DNA of 64,000 nucleotides from Alphaproteobacteria bacterium. Lineage in GTDB: Bacteria; Pseudomonadota; Alphaproteobacteria; Rhizobiales; Xanthobacteraceae. The DNA lies in assembly GCA_037200445.1 (NCBI GenBank), contig JBBCGH010000001.1:1736001-1800000 (forward strand), in the 5' to 3' direction. Position 1 is the first letter of the stretch. Every line of letters starts with the position of its first letter. This document shows positions 9,548 through 18,973 of the stretch, piece by piece. The translations under genes and the position numbers were made by a program. The notes beneath the pieces were generated by a model. The model did no database searches. It saw only the letters and a list, made by a program, of their open reading frames with translations, and had not been told where the DNA came from.

Positions 9548-10495
9548 TCACTTCTTCGGCAACTGCAGCAGGTCCTCGAGCTGCTTCTCGGTGAGTGCCG
9601 CCGGGATGTACTTGAACGCAATCGCGTCCTGCATCAGCTCCGGCATGCCTTTGACTTCATCGAGCTGCAGCATGCTCTTCGGATAGAACTGGTCGCGCAC
9701 GATCTGCGCGGTGGCATTCGAAGTCGACGCATATTTGGCGAAGGCCTCGATCGCCTTTGGGTCTGAATACATCCACTCGATCGTCTCGCGGTACGCTTTG
9801 ATGAAGCGGTCGTAGACCTCGCGGCGCTTCGCCAAGTCAGTCGCATTCGCGATGATCAATCGCACGGTTTGATTGCGTACGCTCGGCAGATCGTTGGCGA
9901 GCGCGATCAGCCGCGCGCGGCCTTCGGCGAGCGCGTCGAGCCCGAACGGCGGCGTCGAGAAGCCGATATCGACTTGGCCCGACATCACCTGCGTGAAGGT
10001 GGCCGGCACATTGCCGGTGGCGACCAGCTTGGCGGTGAAGCCGTAGTCCTTCATGAAACGCAGCGCCGTGATGTGCGTGCCCGAGCCCGCGGTCGAATAG
10101 GCGAGCGTCATCTCGGGGGTCACGCCCTTGAAGTCCTTCTGCACCGGCGAGCCTGCGCGGACGAAGTAGTATTCGGCCGTGCCGGTCGCCTCGCCGGCGA
10201 TGATGCGGATCGGCGCCCCCTTCGCGAAGGCGCCAAGCACGCCGAGCGTGCCGGGTGACACGCCGATATCGGCGGAGCCGGAGATCACCGCCTGCTGCGT
10301 CTCCCCGCCGCCCGAGGTGTAGAACACCTGCAGCTCGAGGCCGTGCTTTGCAAAGATGCCGGCCTCACTGCCGATCTCGGCGAAGGAAGAATCCCACAGG
10401 CCGCGCTGGCCGATCGCGAGCTTCAGCACATCGTCGGCCAATGCGGGATGCGCGAGCATCGCGATGAGGGCCGCGACGGCGAGCCCGATTTTCAT
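9548..10495 (-). CDS. ABC transporter substrate-binding protein (NMT1/THI5-like, SsuA superfamily)
   Basis: Predicted periplasmic solute receptor of 315 residues. The N-terminal signal peptide (about residues 1-20, ending AHPALA) is followed by an NMT1/THI5-like fold with the glycine-serine-rich ligand loop YTSGGGETQQAVISGSADIG. Relatives bind sulfonates, nitrate, pyrimidine or aromatic compounds. No permease or ATPase gene is adjacent, so it is an orphan receptor here. It is convergent with the frameshifted MetE-like gene (5 bases between the ends). The ligand is not predictable; flanking methyltransferase genes hint at a methylated or sulfur compound, which is only inference. Confidence 0.82.
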   Translation of the reverse strand: MKIGLAVAALIAMLAHPALADDVLKLAIGQRGLWDSSFAEIGSEAGIFAKHGLELQVFYTSGGGETQQAVISGSADIGVSPGTLGVLGAFAKGAPIRIIAGEATGTAEYYFVRAGSPVQKDFKGVTPEMTLAYSTAGSGTHITALRFMKDYGFTAKLVATGNVPATFTQVMSGQVDIGFSTPPFGLDALAEGRARLIALANDLPSVRNQTVRLIIANATDLAKRREVYDRFIKAYRETIEWMYSDPKAIEAFAKYASTSNATAQIVRDQFYPKSMLQLDEVKGMPELMQDAIAFKYIPAALTEKQLEDLLQLPKK

Positions 10496-10524
10496 GACGC
10501 CCTCCCCGGATTGTCTTTATGTTT

Positions 10525-10572
10525 GAGCATGATCTTTTCGAAAACCGGTTCCCACTTTTCGGGATCATGCTC
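10525..10572. repeat. dispersed GCATGATC-type palindrome, copy 2
   Basis: Outer arms GAGCATGATC and GATCATGCTC are a perfect 10-base inverted repeat; the interior holds TTTTCG, AAAACCGG and a CACTTTTC stretch. Its right edge overlaps the TAG stop (10572-10574) of the second MetE-like gene, and it separates that gene from the solute-binding protein, where it may act as a 3' hairpin. Confidence 0.85.
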
Positions 10573-11690
10573 TAAGCCGTGCCCCACGTCTCCTGCGCCA
10601 ACTCTACCACCAGCTTGAGTTTCGCTTCCTGCATTTCGGGGCTGATCGGGTTGCCGGCTTCGGTCGAGGCAAAGCCGCATTGCGGGCTCACCGCGAGGCG
10701 CTCGAGCGGGACGTAGCGCGCGGCCTCCTCGAGGCGCCGCCTGGGCGCGGATTTGTCCTCCAGGAAATTCAGCTTGGTCGAAACCAGCCCGAGCACGACC
10801 GGTTTGTCCTTCGGCACGAAGCGGAGCGGCGCGAAGTCGCCGGCGCGCTCCGAATCGTATTCGAGAAAGAAAAGCCTGATCGCGAGGCGGTTGAACAGCT
10901 GCTCGGCCACCGCCTCGTAGCTTCCTTCCGCATGCCATTGGCCGGCGCGGTTGCCGCGGCAGAGATGCATGCCGATGCGGATGCCGGGGACGTCGGCGAG
11001 CACACGGTTGGTGATGTCGATGTATCGCTCGATCAGCGCGGCGGGATCGTCGCCGCGTTCCAGCAAGATTGCCTGCACGTCGGCATCGCCGAACTTCGCG
11101 AACGCAGTCTCGTCGATCTGCACATAGGTGCAACCGGCGGCAGCGAGCGAACGGAACTCGCTCCGGAACGCCGCAACAATGTCGTCCCAGAATTGATCCA
11201 CGTCGCGATAGGCGTGCTTGATAACGGCGGCGTCGCCGACGCGGAAATGCAGCGCGCAGGGACCCGGGATCGTGATCTTCGGCAAGGCTCTGGTGCGTGC
11301 GCGCAGGAAAGCGAAATCGACTGCGTGAATGGGCCCCTGCCAGGCGATGCGGCTCCTGATCGAGGCTGTTGGCTGCGAGCCCCGCCCGCCCGCAGCGTTC
11401 TCCGGCGGCGCCTCGAACGAGACATCGCCGAGCTGTCGATAGAAATAGGAATGATACGACGCACGGCGGAATTCCCCGTCGGTCGCAAGCCTTAAGCCCA
11501 CGCGCTCCTGCAGGCGCACCGCGTCCTCAATCGCGCGATCCTCGACCGCCGTTAGCGCCGTCTGACCAATCTCTCCGCGTGCGAAGCGGCCGCGTGCTCC
11601 AAGCAGCGCCGCCGGCCGCAGCAGGCTGCCGATGTGTTCGGCGCGAAAGGGGGGAGTGTCCTGGCCGTGCATCAGGCGCGAGGCTGGCAT
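10572..11690 (-). CDS. cobalamin-independent methionine synthase family protein (MetE C-domain paralogue)
   Basis: Intact 372-residue zinc methyltransferase barrel. Likely zinc ligands are H242 and C244 (GMHLCRGN) and C338 (SPQCGF). The N-terminus (FRAEHIGSLLRP) is typical of the stand-alone family that lacks the MetE N-terminal half. Such proteins transfer methyl groups to a thiol, often with donors other than methyltetrahydrofolate. It is a distant paralogue of the frameshifted copy at 8389. ATG 11690 is used; ATG 11672 is an alternative. The stop codon lies on the edge of palindrome copy 2. It may be co-transcribed with the downstream solute-binding protein. Confidence 0.83.
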   Translation of the reverse strand: MPASRLMHGQDTPPFRAEHIGSLLRPAALLGARGRFARGEIGQTALTAVEDRAIEDAVRLQERVGLRLATDGEFRRASYHSYFYRQLGDVSFEAPPENAAGGRGSQPTASIRSRIAWQGPIHAVDFAFLRARTRALPKITIPGPCALHFRVGDAAVIKHAYRDVDQFWDDIVAAFRSEFRSLAAAGCTYVQIDETAFAKFGDADVQAILLERGDDPAALIERYIDITNRVLADVPGIRIGMHLCRGNRAGQWHAEGSYEAVAEQLFNRLAIRLFFLEYDSERAGDFAPLRFVPKDKPVVLGLVSTKLNFLEDKSAPRRRLEEAARYVPLERLAVSPQCGFASTEAGNPISPEMQEAKLKLVVELAQETWGTA

Positions 11691-11711
11691 TCCGGCCAGC
11701 CGATGTCGATG

Positions 11712-14700
11712 CTACTGGGCGGCGATCCGCGCAGCTTCATCCAGGTCTGCACGCTCCGCCGCCTGCTGCCCGTGACCGCCGGAGAGCCAGTCCTGCAGCC
11801 TGTCGAGATAAAGATAGACGACCGGCGTCGTGAACAGGGTCAGGACCTGGGAGAGCGCGAGCCCGCCGACCATCGCGTAGCCGAGCGGCTGGCGCAGCTC
11901 CGAGCCGGCACCGTGCGAGAACATCAGCGCGAAGCCGCCGAGGATCGCCGCACATGTGGTCATCAGGATCGGGCGGAAGCGCAACAGGCACGCCTCGCGG
12001 ATCGCGTCGTGCGGCGTCTCACCCTCGCGCTCCCGTTTGATCGCAAAGTCGACCAGCATGATGCCGTTCTTCTTCACGATGCCGATCAGCAGGATGATGC
12101 CGATGATGCCGATGACCGAGAGGTCGAAGCCGCCGGCGAGCAGAGCAATCAGCGCGCCGACGCCGGCCGAGGGAAGGGTGGAAAGAATGGTGATCGGATG
12201 CACGAAGCTTTCGTAGAGCACGCCGAGGATCACGTAGACCACGATCAGCGCCGCGAGGATCAGGATCGGCTCGCTCGCGAGCGAGTCGCGGAAGGCCTGG
12301 GCGTTGCCCTGGAAGCTGCCGATCAGGGAGGCCGGCTTTCCGATCTCGCGCTCGGCCTGGTAGATCGCATCGACGGCCTGTCCGAGCGCGACGCCGGCCG
12401 GCAGGTTGAACGACAGTGTCACCGCCGGGAACTGGCTCTGGTGGGAGACCGAGAGCGGGCCGGTTTGCGAGCTGTCGACGTCCACCAGCGTTGAGAGCGG
12501 CACCGGCGTGCCGTTCGCGGCCTTCAGGTAGATCTTGTCGAGCGTGCGCATGTCCTGCTGCAGGTCGGGCAGGACCTCGAGCACGACAAAATATGAATTT
12601 GTCTGAGTGAAGTATTGCGCCACCTGGCGCTGGCCGAAGGCGTCGTTGAGCGTGTCGTCGATCACCTGCGGCTGGATACCGAAACGCGCGGCCGCGTCGC
12701 GGTTGATGCGGATCGAAAGCAGCGGGGCGTTCGATTGCTGGTCGGTCGAGACGTCCGACAGTTCGGGCAGCGTCTTGAACTTCTCCAGCATTTTCGGCGC
12801 CCAGGTGTTGAGCTCGTTCAGGTCGGGATCCTGCAGCGTGTACTGGAACTGGCCGCGCGCGATGCGCCCGCCGACCGTGATGTCCTGCGCCGGCTGCAGG
12901 AACAGGTTCACACCCTCGAGTCTTGCGATTTGCGGGCGCAGCCGTGCGATGATCTGCGAAGCGTTGGCGGTACGCTCCTCATGCGGCTTCAGCGCGATGA
13001 AGAAACGCGCGGTGTTGAGAGTATTGCCGCTGCCGGAACCGAAGAACGACCCGAAGGCCGCGATGTCCGGGTCCTTGGAGAGCACGTTGGCGACGTTGCG
13101 CTGCAGGCGCTTCATCTCGGTCGGCGAGATGTCCTGCGCACCCTCCATGATGCCCGTGATCAGGCCGGTATCCTGCGTCGGGAAGAAGCCTTTCGGGATC
13201 GCCACGAACAGCACTGCGGTCAGCGCGATCGTGGCGAAGAACGACATCAGCGTGATGAAGCGGTGGCGCAGCACGAGATCGAGCCCGCGAGAATAAGCGC
13301 GGATCAGCCGATCGAACATGCCTTCGATGAAGTTGTAGACGCGGCCATGGTTCTCGCTCTCGTGCTCGAGGAAGCGCGAGGCGAGCATCGGCGTCAGGGT
13401 CAGCGACACGATGACGGAAACCGCGATCGCCGCCGTGACGGTGAGGGCGAACTCGCGGAATAGGCGGCCGATGATACCGCCCATCAGCAGCAGCGGAATG
13501 AACACCGCGACCAGCGAGACGCTGATCGACACGACGGTGAAGCCGATCTCGCGTGCGCCGTCGAGCGCGGCCTGCATCGGACGCGCGCCGTCCTCGATAT
13601 GGCGGTAGATGTTCTCCACCACCACGATCGCGTCGTCGACCACGAAGCCGACCGCGATCGTCATCGCCATAAGCGAGAGATTGTCGAGGCTGAAGCCCAG
13701 GAGATACATGACCGCAGTGGCGCCCGCGAGCGAGAGCGGTACGACCACGGCCGGGATCGCAGTCGCCCGCACGTTGCGCAGAAACAGCAGGATCACCAGC
13801 ACGACCAGCCCAATGGTGAGTGCGAGCGTAAACTCGACGTCCGCGACAGACGCGCGGATCGTCTGCGTGCGGTCGATGATCGTGTCGATCTTCATGCTGG
13901 GCGGAATGAGCGACGCGAGCCGCGGCATCGCGGCCTTTACGTCTTCCACCGTCGAGATCACGTTGGCGCCGGGCTGCTTGAACACCAGGATGATGACGCT
14001 GCGGCGCGCGTCGTGCTGGTCGCCTGAAAGCGCCGAAATATTGACATCCTGGGCGCCAGGAATGGCTTCGCCGACGTCGCGTATCCGCACCGGCCCACCA
14101 TTCCGATATGCGATGATGACGTCGTTGTACGGCTCGGCCTTCGCGAGCTGGTCGTTCGCCTGGATGGTGAAGCTCTGGCGATCGGTATTGATGGTCCCCT
14201 TCGCGGCGTTGGTGGTGGCGTTGGCGAGTACGCCGCGGACATCCTCAAGGGTCAGGCCTCGGGTCTGCAGCTTCGCGGGGTCGACCTGCACGCGGATAGC
14301 GGGCTTCTGCTCGCCGCCGATGATCACCTGCGCGACGCCGGTGATCTGCGAGATCTGTTGCGCGATGACGTTGTCGGCGTAGTCGTCGACCGTGGTGAGC
14401 GGCAGCGTGTCGGAATGCGCGGCGAGGATGAGGATCGGCGAGTCGGCCGGGTTCACTTTGCGATAGGTCGGCGGTGTGGTCAGCGTCTGCGGCAGTTGCT
14501 TGGCCGCCGCCGTGATGGCGGCCTGCACGTCCTGCGCCGCCGCGTCGACATTGCGGTTGAGGTCGAATTGCAACGTGATGGAGGTCGAGCCGAGTGTCGA
14601 GATCGACGTCATCTGCGTGACGCCGGCGATCTGGCCGAATTGCCGCTCGAGCGGGGAGGCGACGGTGGCCGCCATCGTATCGGGGCTCGCGCCGGCGAGC

Positions 14701-14849
14701 TGTGCGGTCACGGAGATGGTCGGGAAGTCGACTTGCGGCAGCGGCGCCACGGGCAGCAGCGGGAAGGTGACGATGCCGAGCAGCGCGAGCGCGCCAGCAA
14801 GCAGCGCGGTCGCAATCGGCCGGCGGATAAACGGCTCGGATATGTTCAT
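11712..14849 (-). CDS. RND efflux transporter, MdtB/MdtC-like inner membrane pump
   Basis: Proton-driven inner-membrane pump of 1045 residues, full length for the hydrophobe/amphiphile efflux RND family. It starts MNISEPFIRRPIATALL, the usual MdtB/C-type beginning, has 12 predicted membrane helices, two large periplasmic loops, and the acidic pair in helix 4 (VGFVVDDAIVVVENI). It overlaps the upstream membrane fusion gene by 4 bases. Substrates are probably drugs, bile-salt-like or plant amphiphiles. No outer-membrane factor is encoded nearby, so it must borrow a TolC-like channel. Only one pump subunit is present, unlike the MdtBC heteromer. Confidence 0.93.
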   Translation of the reverse strand: MNISEPFIRRPIATALLAGALALLGIVTFPLLPVAPLPQVDFPTISVTAQLAGASPDTMAATVASPLERQFGQIAGVTQMTSISTLGSTSITLQFDLNRNVDAAAQDVQAAITAAAKQLPQTLTTPPTYRKVNPADSPILILAAHSDTLPLTTVDDYADNVIAQQISQITGVAQVIIGGEQKPAIRVQVDPAKLQTRGLTLEDVRGVLANATTNAAKGTINTDRQSFTIQANDQLAKAEPYNDVIIAYRNGGPVRIRDVGEAIPGAQDVNISALSGDQHDARRSVIILVFKQPGANVISTVEDVKAAMPRLASLIPPSMKIDTIIDRTQTIRASVADVEFTLALTIGLVVLVILLFLRNVRATAIPAVVVPLSLAGATAVMYLLGFSLDNLSLMAMTIAVGFVVDDAIVVVENIYRHIEDGARPMQAALDGAREIGFTVVSISVSLVAVFIPLLLMGGIIGRLFREFALTVTAAIAVSVIVSLTLTPMLASRFLEHESENHGRVYNFIEGMFDRLIRAYSRGLDLVLRHRFITLMSFFATIALTAVLFVAIPKGFFPTQDTGLITGIMEGAQDISPTEMKRLQRNVANVLSKDPDIAAFGSFFGSGSGNTLNTARFFIALKPHEERTANASQIIARLRPQIARLEGVNLFLQPAQDITVGGRIARGQFQYTLQDPDLNELNTWAPKMLEKFKTLPELSDVSTDQQSNAPLLSIRINRDAAARFGIQPQVIDDTLNDAFGQRQVAQYFTQTNSYFVVLEVLPDLQQDMRTLDKIYLKAANGTPVPLSTLVDVDSSQTGPLSVSHQSQFPAVTLSFNLPAGVALGQAVDAIYQAEREIGKPASLIGSFQGNAQAFRDSLASEPILILAALIVVYVILGVLYESFVHPITILSTLPSAGVGALIALLAGGFDLSVIGIIGIILLIGIVKKNGIMLVDFAIKREREGETPHDAIREACLLRFRPILMTTCAAILGGFALMFSHGAGSELRQPLGYAMVGGLALSQVLTLFTTPVVYLYLDRLQDWLSGGHGQQAAERADLDEAARIAAQ

Positions 14850-16036
14850 GAACGATTGCCCGCGGCCGCCTGCTCGGCGTTCTGCGGCTTCGCGTCGACG
14901 CGCGTGCCCTTTTGCAGGCGGTAGGCGCCGTTCACGACGACTTTGTCACCGGCATTCAGCCCCTTGGTGACGATGACGGTGTCCTTGTCAACCGTCGAGG
15001 CTTCGACCGGGCGCTGGTCGGCGGTGTTGTCGGCCGTGATGACCCAGGCGTAGACACCGTTCGGTCCGCGCTGCAGCGCCGGCGCCGGAATGGTCACCAC
15101 GTCTTCCTTGGCGTCGACCTGTGCGCGCACGCGCACGAACTCGCCGGGCCAGAGCCGCGCGTCAGCGTTGGGAAAGCGCGCCTTCAGGCGGATCGTCGAG
15201 GTCAACTGGTCGATCTGGTTGTCGATCAGCAGCAGCTCGCCGGTCGCGAGTTCCCTCTGCCCGTCCTGATCGTAGGCGAGCACGTCGACCTTGCCGCGCA
15301 GCATCGCTTCGCGCACCGCGCCGAGATTCTTCTGCGGCAGCGTGAAGATCACGATCGAGGGCTTGATCTGGGTCAGCACCGTCAACGGCTGCGCGTCGGC
15401 CGGGTGGACGATGTTGCCGGCATCGACCTGACGGAAACCGACCGTGCCGTCGAACGGCGCCGTGATGGTCGCATAGGAGAGCTGCGCCTGCGCGTTCTCG
15501 ATCGCGCCCTGGTCGGCGTCGATCATCGCCTTGAGCTGATCGACCTTGGCCTGCTGCTGATCGACGCTCTGCTGGGTCGCGTTGTCGCGCTTCGCCAGAT
15601 CCGAGAAGCGTACGAGATCCTTCTGCGCCGAGACGAGCTGCGCCTGATCCTGCGTTTTCTTCGCCGTTACCTGGGTCAGCGCCGCTTGCAGCGGGCGCGG
15701 ATCGATGGTGGCCAGCACGTCGCCCTGGTGCACCTCCTGGCCTTCAGTGAAGTTCACCTTCTGCAGTGTGCCGGTGATCTGGCTGCGGATCGAGACCGTG
15801 TTCGAGGCCGATACCGTCCCAAGCCCATCGAGGAAGATCGGAACCGTACGGGTCGCGGCATCGGCAATCGTGACCGGAACTGGCGGCGCCTGCCGTGCCG
15901 CGGTCTGGGGCGCGGGGCGCATCTTCCAATAATAGTACCCGCCGCCGGCGAGCGCCGCGGCGACAGACAAGGACACCACAAGTCCAAAGCCGCGTCGCCG
16001 GCGCGGCTTTTTCCGTGGATGTTCAATGACGTCCAT
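14846..16036 (-). CDS. RND efflux periplasmic adaptor (MdtA-like membrane fusion protein)
   Basis: Adaptor of 396 residues linking the RND pump to an outer-membrane channel. An Arg/Lys-rich start (KKPRRRRG) precedes one membrane helix (about 20-38). Next come the lipoyl half-motifs around a helical hairpin with repeated Gln-rich heptads, then a beta-barrel domain. The C-terminal tail is short and polar. ATG at 16036 is the first start. It leads a two-gene operon with the pump (ATGA overlap). A regulator gene is not adjacent; the ~180 bases upstream, towards the acyl-CoA synthetase, should hold the promoter. Confidence 0.92.
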   Translation of the reverse strand: MDVIEHPRKKPRRRRGFGLVVSLSVAAALAGGGYYYWKMRPAPQTAARQAPPVPVTIADAATRTVPIFLDGLGTVSASNTVSIRSQITGTLQKVNFTEGQEVHQGDVLATIDPRPLQAALTQVTAKKTQDQAQLVSAQKDLVRFSDLAKRDNATQQSVDQQQAKVDQLKAMIDADQGAIENAQAQLSYATITAPFDGTVGFRQVDAGNIVHPADAQPLTVLTQIKPSIVIFTLPQKNLGAVREAMLRGKVDVLAYDQDGQRELATGELLLIDNQIDQLTSTIRLKARFPNADARLWPGEFVRVRAQVDAKEDVVTIPAPALQRGPNGVYAWVITADNTADQRPVEASTVDKDTVIVTKGLNAGDKVVVNGAYRLQKGTRVDAKPQNAEQAAAGNRS

Positions 16037-16220
16037 GCTTCACCCGGGCCTCGAGGGACAATGCAAACATTGTTCCTTTCAACTCTTCCGGAAGCTGACG
16101 CGGTCATTAAATCCCGGTAATGATCGGGGAACCCACGCGATCGTGATCGCAGAACGCCGCTTTCATGCGGGTAAGTTGCGGGATTCCCGGGAAATAGCCC
16201 GGATGCTGCGTTCCCAGCGC

Positions 16221-17750
16221 TCAAATCCTGCGCCCAGCCTCTTTCCAGTACGGGTCGCGCAAGCGCCGCTTGAAGATCTTGCCCGACTCCTCGCGGGGCA
16301 GGGCATCGGAGAACTCAACCACGCGTGGAACCTTGTAGTCGGCGATGCGCTCGCGCAGGAAGCGTTGCACCGCCTCGCGCTCGATCCTGGCGCCGTTGTG
16401 CGGCTGCACATGGGCGGCAAGCGCCTCGCCGAACTCGGCGTCCGGAATACCGAATACCGCGCAGTCGGCGACTTCCGGCATGGTGATGAGGACCGCCTCG
16501 ATTTCGGCCGGATAGATGTTGACCCCGCCGGAGATCACCATGTCGGACTTGCGGTCGCAGATATAGAGGTAGCCCTCGCGGTCGAAGTAACCGACATCGC
16601 CGACCGCGATGAGCCCGTCGCGGTCGATCGCTTTGCGGTCTTCCGGGCGGTTGAGATAGGTGAAGTCCGGATAGGCGGCCTGGCGGCAGTAGATCAGCCC
16701 CGGCTCCAACGGCGGCAGCACGCGGCCCTCGTCGTCCATGATGCGCACCTCGGCGCCCGCAACCGGCCGCCCGGCGGAGCCCGGATGGGTGCGCGATTCC
16801 TCCGACGACAGCAGCGTGATGAAACCGGCCTCGCTCGACGCGTAGCTCTCGTTGATGACGGGGCCCCACCAGTCGATCATCTGCTTCTTCACCTCCGGCG
16901 GGCAGGGCGAGCCGGTGGAGGCAACGTACTTGACCGACGAGAGATCGTACTTGCGCTTCACCGCGTCGGGCAGGCGCAACAGGCGCACCATATGCGTCGG
17001 GACCAGATAGAGCCGGTCGAGCCTGTGCGTCTCGATGTCGGCGAGCAGTCGCTCGGCCTCGTAGCGCTCGTGGATCAGCACGAGTTCGCCGTTCAGCAGG
17101 CTCTGCATCCCGTAGGAGGCCGGCGCCGAGTGATAGAGCGGCGCGACGATCGCGGTGCGCATGCCTTGGCGGATGCCGAGCACGGTCTGGGTGATCTCGA
17201 TCATGCGCTGCATTTGCTGGGGCGGGGGCGGGCGGCGCATCACGCCCTTGGGCCGGCCGGTCGTGCCGGACGAATACGGCACCGAGCCGTGCACCTGCCG
17301 CGGCGGCCCCGCGTAGGGCGCGTGGGCTGCGAGCCAGCTTTCCCACTCTGTGGCGCCCGCCGGAATGCCGCACTGTTCGGCCGGAATGCGGAACGCGGCG
17401 CGAGTCTCCGCGCTCGGCTCGACCACGATCACGCGGCAGCCGGGCGGCACTCCGCCATCGATCTGGCGCAGCAGGTCGGCGTGGACGATCAGCGCCTTCG
17501 CGCCCACATCGCGCAGGATGTAGCCGGCCTCGTCCGCCTTGTAGTGAAAGTTGACCGGGCAGGAGTAGCAGCCGGCCTGGCGCGCGATCAGCATCGCCTC
17601 GAGAAACGCGATTTCGTTGCGCAGCATGACGGCGACGACATCGCCTTCGCCGACGCCAAGCGCGGCAAGCCCGCTAACCCCGCGCAGCGCACGTTCAGCG
17701 ATTTGCGCGCCGTTTCGCGTCGTGGCTCCCGAAACAACAGTCGCGACCAT
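16221..17750 (-). CDS. acyl-CoA synthetase (AMP-dependent, class I adenylate-forming)
   Basis: Activates a carboxylic acid to its CoA thioester through an acyl-AMP. The 509 residues include the P-loop-like SSGTTGRPKGV (160-170), the YASSEAG adenine-binding motif, the D-x-G-Y-x-D/E-type hinge region (VGDVGYFDREGYLYICDRKSD), and the C-terminal catalytic Lys in EESGKIFKR. ATG at 17750 is chosen because a strong GGGGAGGATA sits just before it; an open stretch upstream to 17798 lacks a better start. Substrate chain length cannot be told; the family covers medium and long chain or aromatic acids. It stands as a single gene. Confidence 0.9.
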   Translation of the reverse strand: MVATVVSGATTRNGAQIAERALRGVSGLAALGVGEGDVVAVMLRNEIAFLEAMLIARQAGCYSCPVNFHYKADEAGYILRDVGAKALIVHADLLRQIDGGVPPGCRVIVVEPSAETRAAFRIPAEQCGIPAGATEWESWLAAHAPYAGPPRQVHGSVPYSSGTTGRPKGVMRRPPPPQQMQRMIEITQTVLGIRQGMRTAIVAPLYHSAPASYGMQSLLNGELVLIHERYEAERLLADIETHRLDRLYLVPTHMVRLLRLPDAVKRKYDLSSVKYVASTGSPCPPEVKKQMIDWWGPVINESYASSEAGFITLLSSEESRTHPGSAGRPVAGAEVRIMDDEGRVLPPLEPGLIYCRQAAYPDFTYLNRPEDRKAIDRDGLIAVGDVGYFDREGYLYICDRKSDMVISGGVNIYPAEIEAVLITMPEVADCAVFGIPDAEFGEALAAHVQPHNGARIEREAVQRFLRERIADYKVPRVVEFSDALPREESGKIFKRRLRDPYWKEAGRRI

Positions 17751-17801
17751 TATCCTCCCCGAAATTTTCGGGTCTAACCTATTGATCCAAAGGGGCAAGG
17801 T

Positions 17802-18641
17802 CTAGCGCGCCAGCCACTCGGCGACGCGCTTCATCGCGTCCTGGCGCGCCACCGGATCGGTCCCGACATGCACGCGGCTCGCCGTGCCGTTGACGAGCAC
17901 GCCATTGCGCTGCTGCAGCGGCAGGTTGGGGTGGTCGAAGTCGTGATAGGCGTTCGGATAGATCTGGATTGCCGCGCGCGCCGTGCGCCCGCGCGCACCC
18001 GCCACCATCTGCTCGCACGCCGAAGCGGAGGCCCAGTCGTCTTTTGCGCCAACCAGGATGAGGGTCGGCATGCGCGCGCTCCATGCCGTATCGCGCAGCC
18101 GCCGGCAACCCGGATAGAACGCGATCGCGGAGCGGAAGTCAGGCTTGTCGTCTTTCTTGGCGGGGCGCGGGCGGATGGTCCAGAGCGCCGCGACCCCGCC
18201 ATTGGCCCAGCCAATCAGCGAGACGCGGTCCGCCGCCACAAAGCTTTGCTGCTGCAGCCAATGGCGCGCCGCGTCCGCATCGACCACACGGTCGCGGCCG
18301 GAGCGCATGGTGCGCTGACCCGGAATGCATTGGGATTTGAGCCCGCGCGAGCCGAAACTGTCCGGGAACAAGGCGACATAGCCTGCGGCCGCAAAGTGCT
18401 CGCCCCAATCGCGATAGCGCCGCGCCAAATTAGTGCGGCGGCCCGCAAGGCCGTCGCAGGTATGCAGCGCCACCACCGCCGGGAACGGGCCAGCACCCTC
18501 CGGGCGATAGAGAAAGGCCTTCAGCTTCATGCCTTCAGCCGCGATTTCGACAGGTTCCGGCGCGGGCGGCGCTGCCACGGCGATTGCCGGCAGGGCTGCC
18601 CACAGAAGGCCCGCACAGATGATCGTTGTCCGGTGCCGCAT
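17802..18641 (-). CDS. exported dienelactone-hydrolase-like protein lacking the usual nucleophile
   Basis: A 279-residue alpha/beta-hydrolase of the DLH (COG0412) type with a signal peptide (about 1-23, ending AVA). The nucleophile elbow reads G144-W-A-N-G-G, where relatives have Ser or Cys at the third place. The codon at 18204-18206 is GCC (Ala), one base from TCC (Ser). An oxyanion-side HTCDG motif (60-64) and a C-terminal YHDFDHP region with candidate Asp/His remain. The protein may therefore be catalytically dead, use another residue, or contain a sequence error. It is a single gene, divergent from DUF2093. Confidence 0.82.
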   Translation of the reverse strand: MRHRTTIICAGLLWAALPAIAVAAPPAPEPVEIAAEGMKLKAFLYRPEGAGPFPAVVALHTCDGLAGRRTNLARRYRDWGEHFAAAGYVALFPDSFGSRGLKSQCIPGQRTMRSGRDRVVDADAARHWLQQQSFVAADRVSLIGWANGGVAALWTIRPRPAKKDDKPDFRSAIAFYPGCRRLRDTAWSARMPTLILVGAKDDWASASACEQMVAGARGRTARAAIQIYPNAYHDFDHPNLPLQQRNGVLVNGTASRVHVGTDPVARQDAMKRVAEWLAR

Positions 18642-18742
18642 TGCCCAACGGCCGATCGAAGGGTTTAACCGTGCAGCTCAAACCACTATGTTGTGGCGCT
18701 GCACCGCAAATAAGGGCCAAACGGCCTGAACGGAGACTGAAC

Positions 18743-18970
18743 GTGCTGAATCGCTTCAGCGGGCCTTCGCCGATGCCGGGGGAGGCGGAGGTCAAGTATC
18801 TCGATGGCGACTTTCGGGTGGTGCGGCCCGGCGCGTTCGTTCGGTGCGCCGTCACCAATGTGCCGATCCCGCTCGAAGAGCTGAAATACTGGAGCGTCGA
18901 GTTGCAGGAGGCTTATTCGACGCCCGAAGCGGTGTTGCAGCGGTATGCGCCGGGGCGGGTGAAGGATTGA
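18743..18970 (+). CDS. DUF2093 domain protein
   Basis: Short conserved alphaproteobacterial protein (75 residues from GTG 18743) of unknown function. The DUF2093 core is EVKYLDGDFRVVRPGAFVRC and the segment PIPLEELKYWSVELQEAYS; family members carry these in nearly the same form. GTG at 18743 is chosen because GGAG lies 7 bases upstream; ATG 18773 is the alternative and would give 65 residues. The gene commonly lies between xseA and lpxK in this order. Here lpxK is right next to it, convergent with a 3-base gap, but xseA is 10 kb away. Confidence 0.82.
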   Translation: MLNRFSGPSPMPGEAEVKYLDGDFRVVRPGAFVRCAVTNVPIPLEELKYWSVELQEAYSTPEAVLQRYAPGRVKD

Positions 18971-18973
18971 CCG

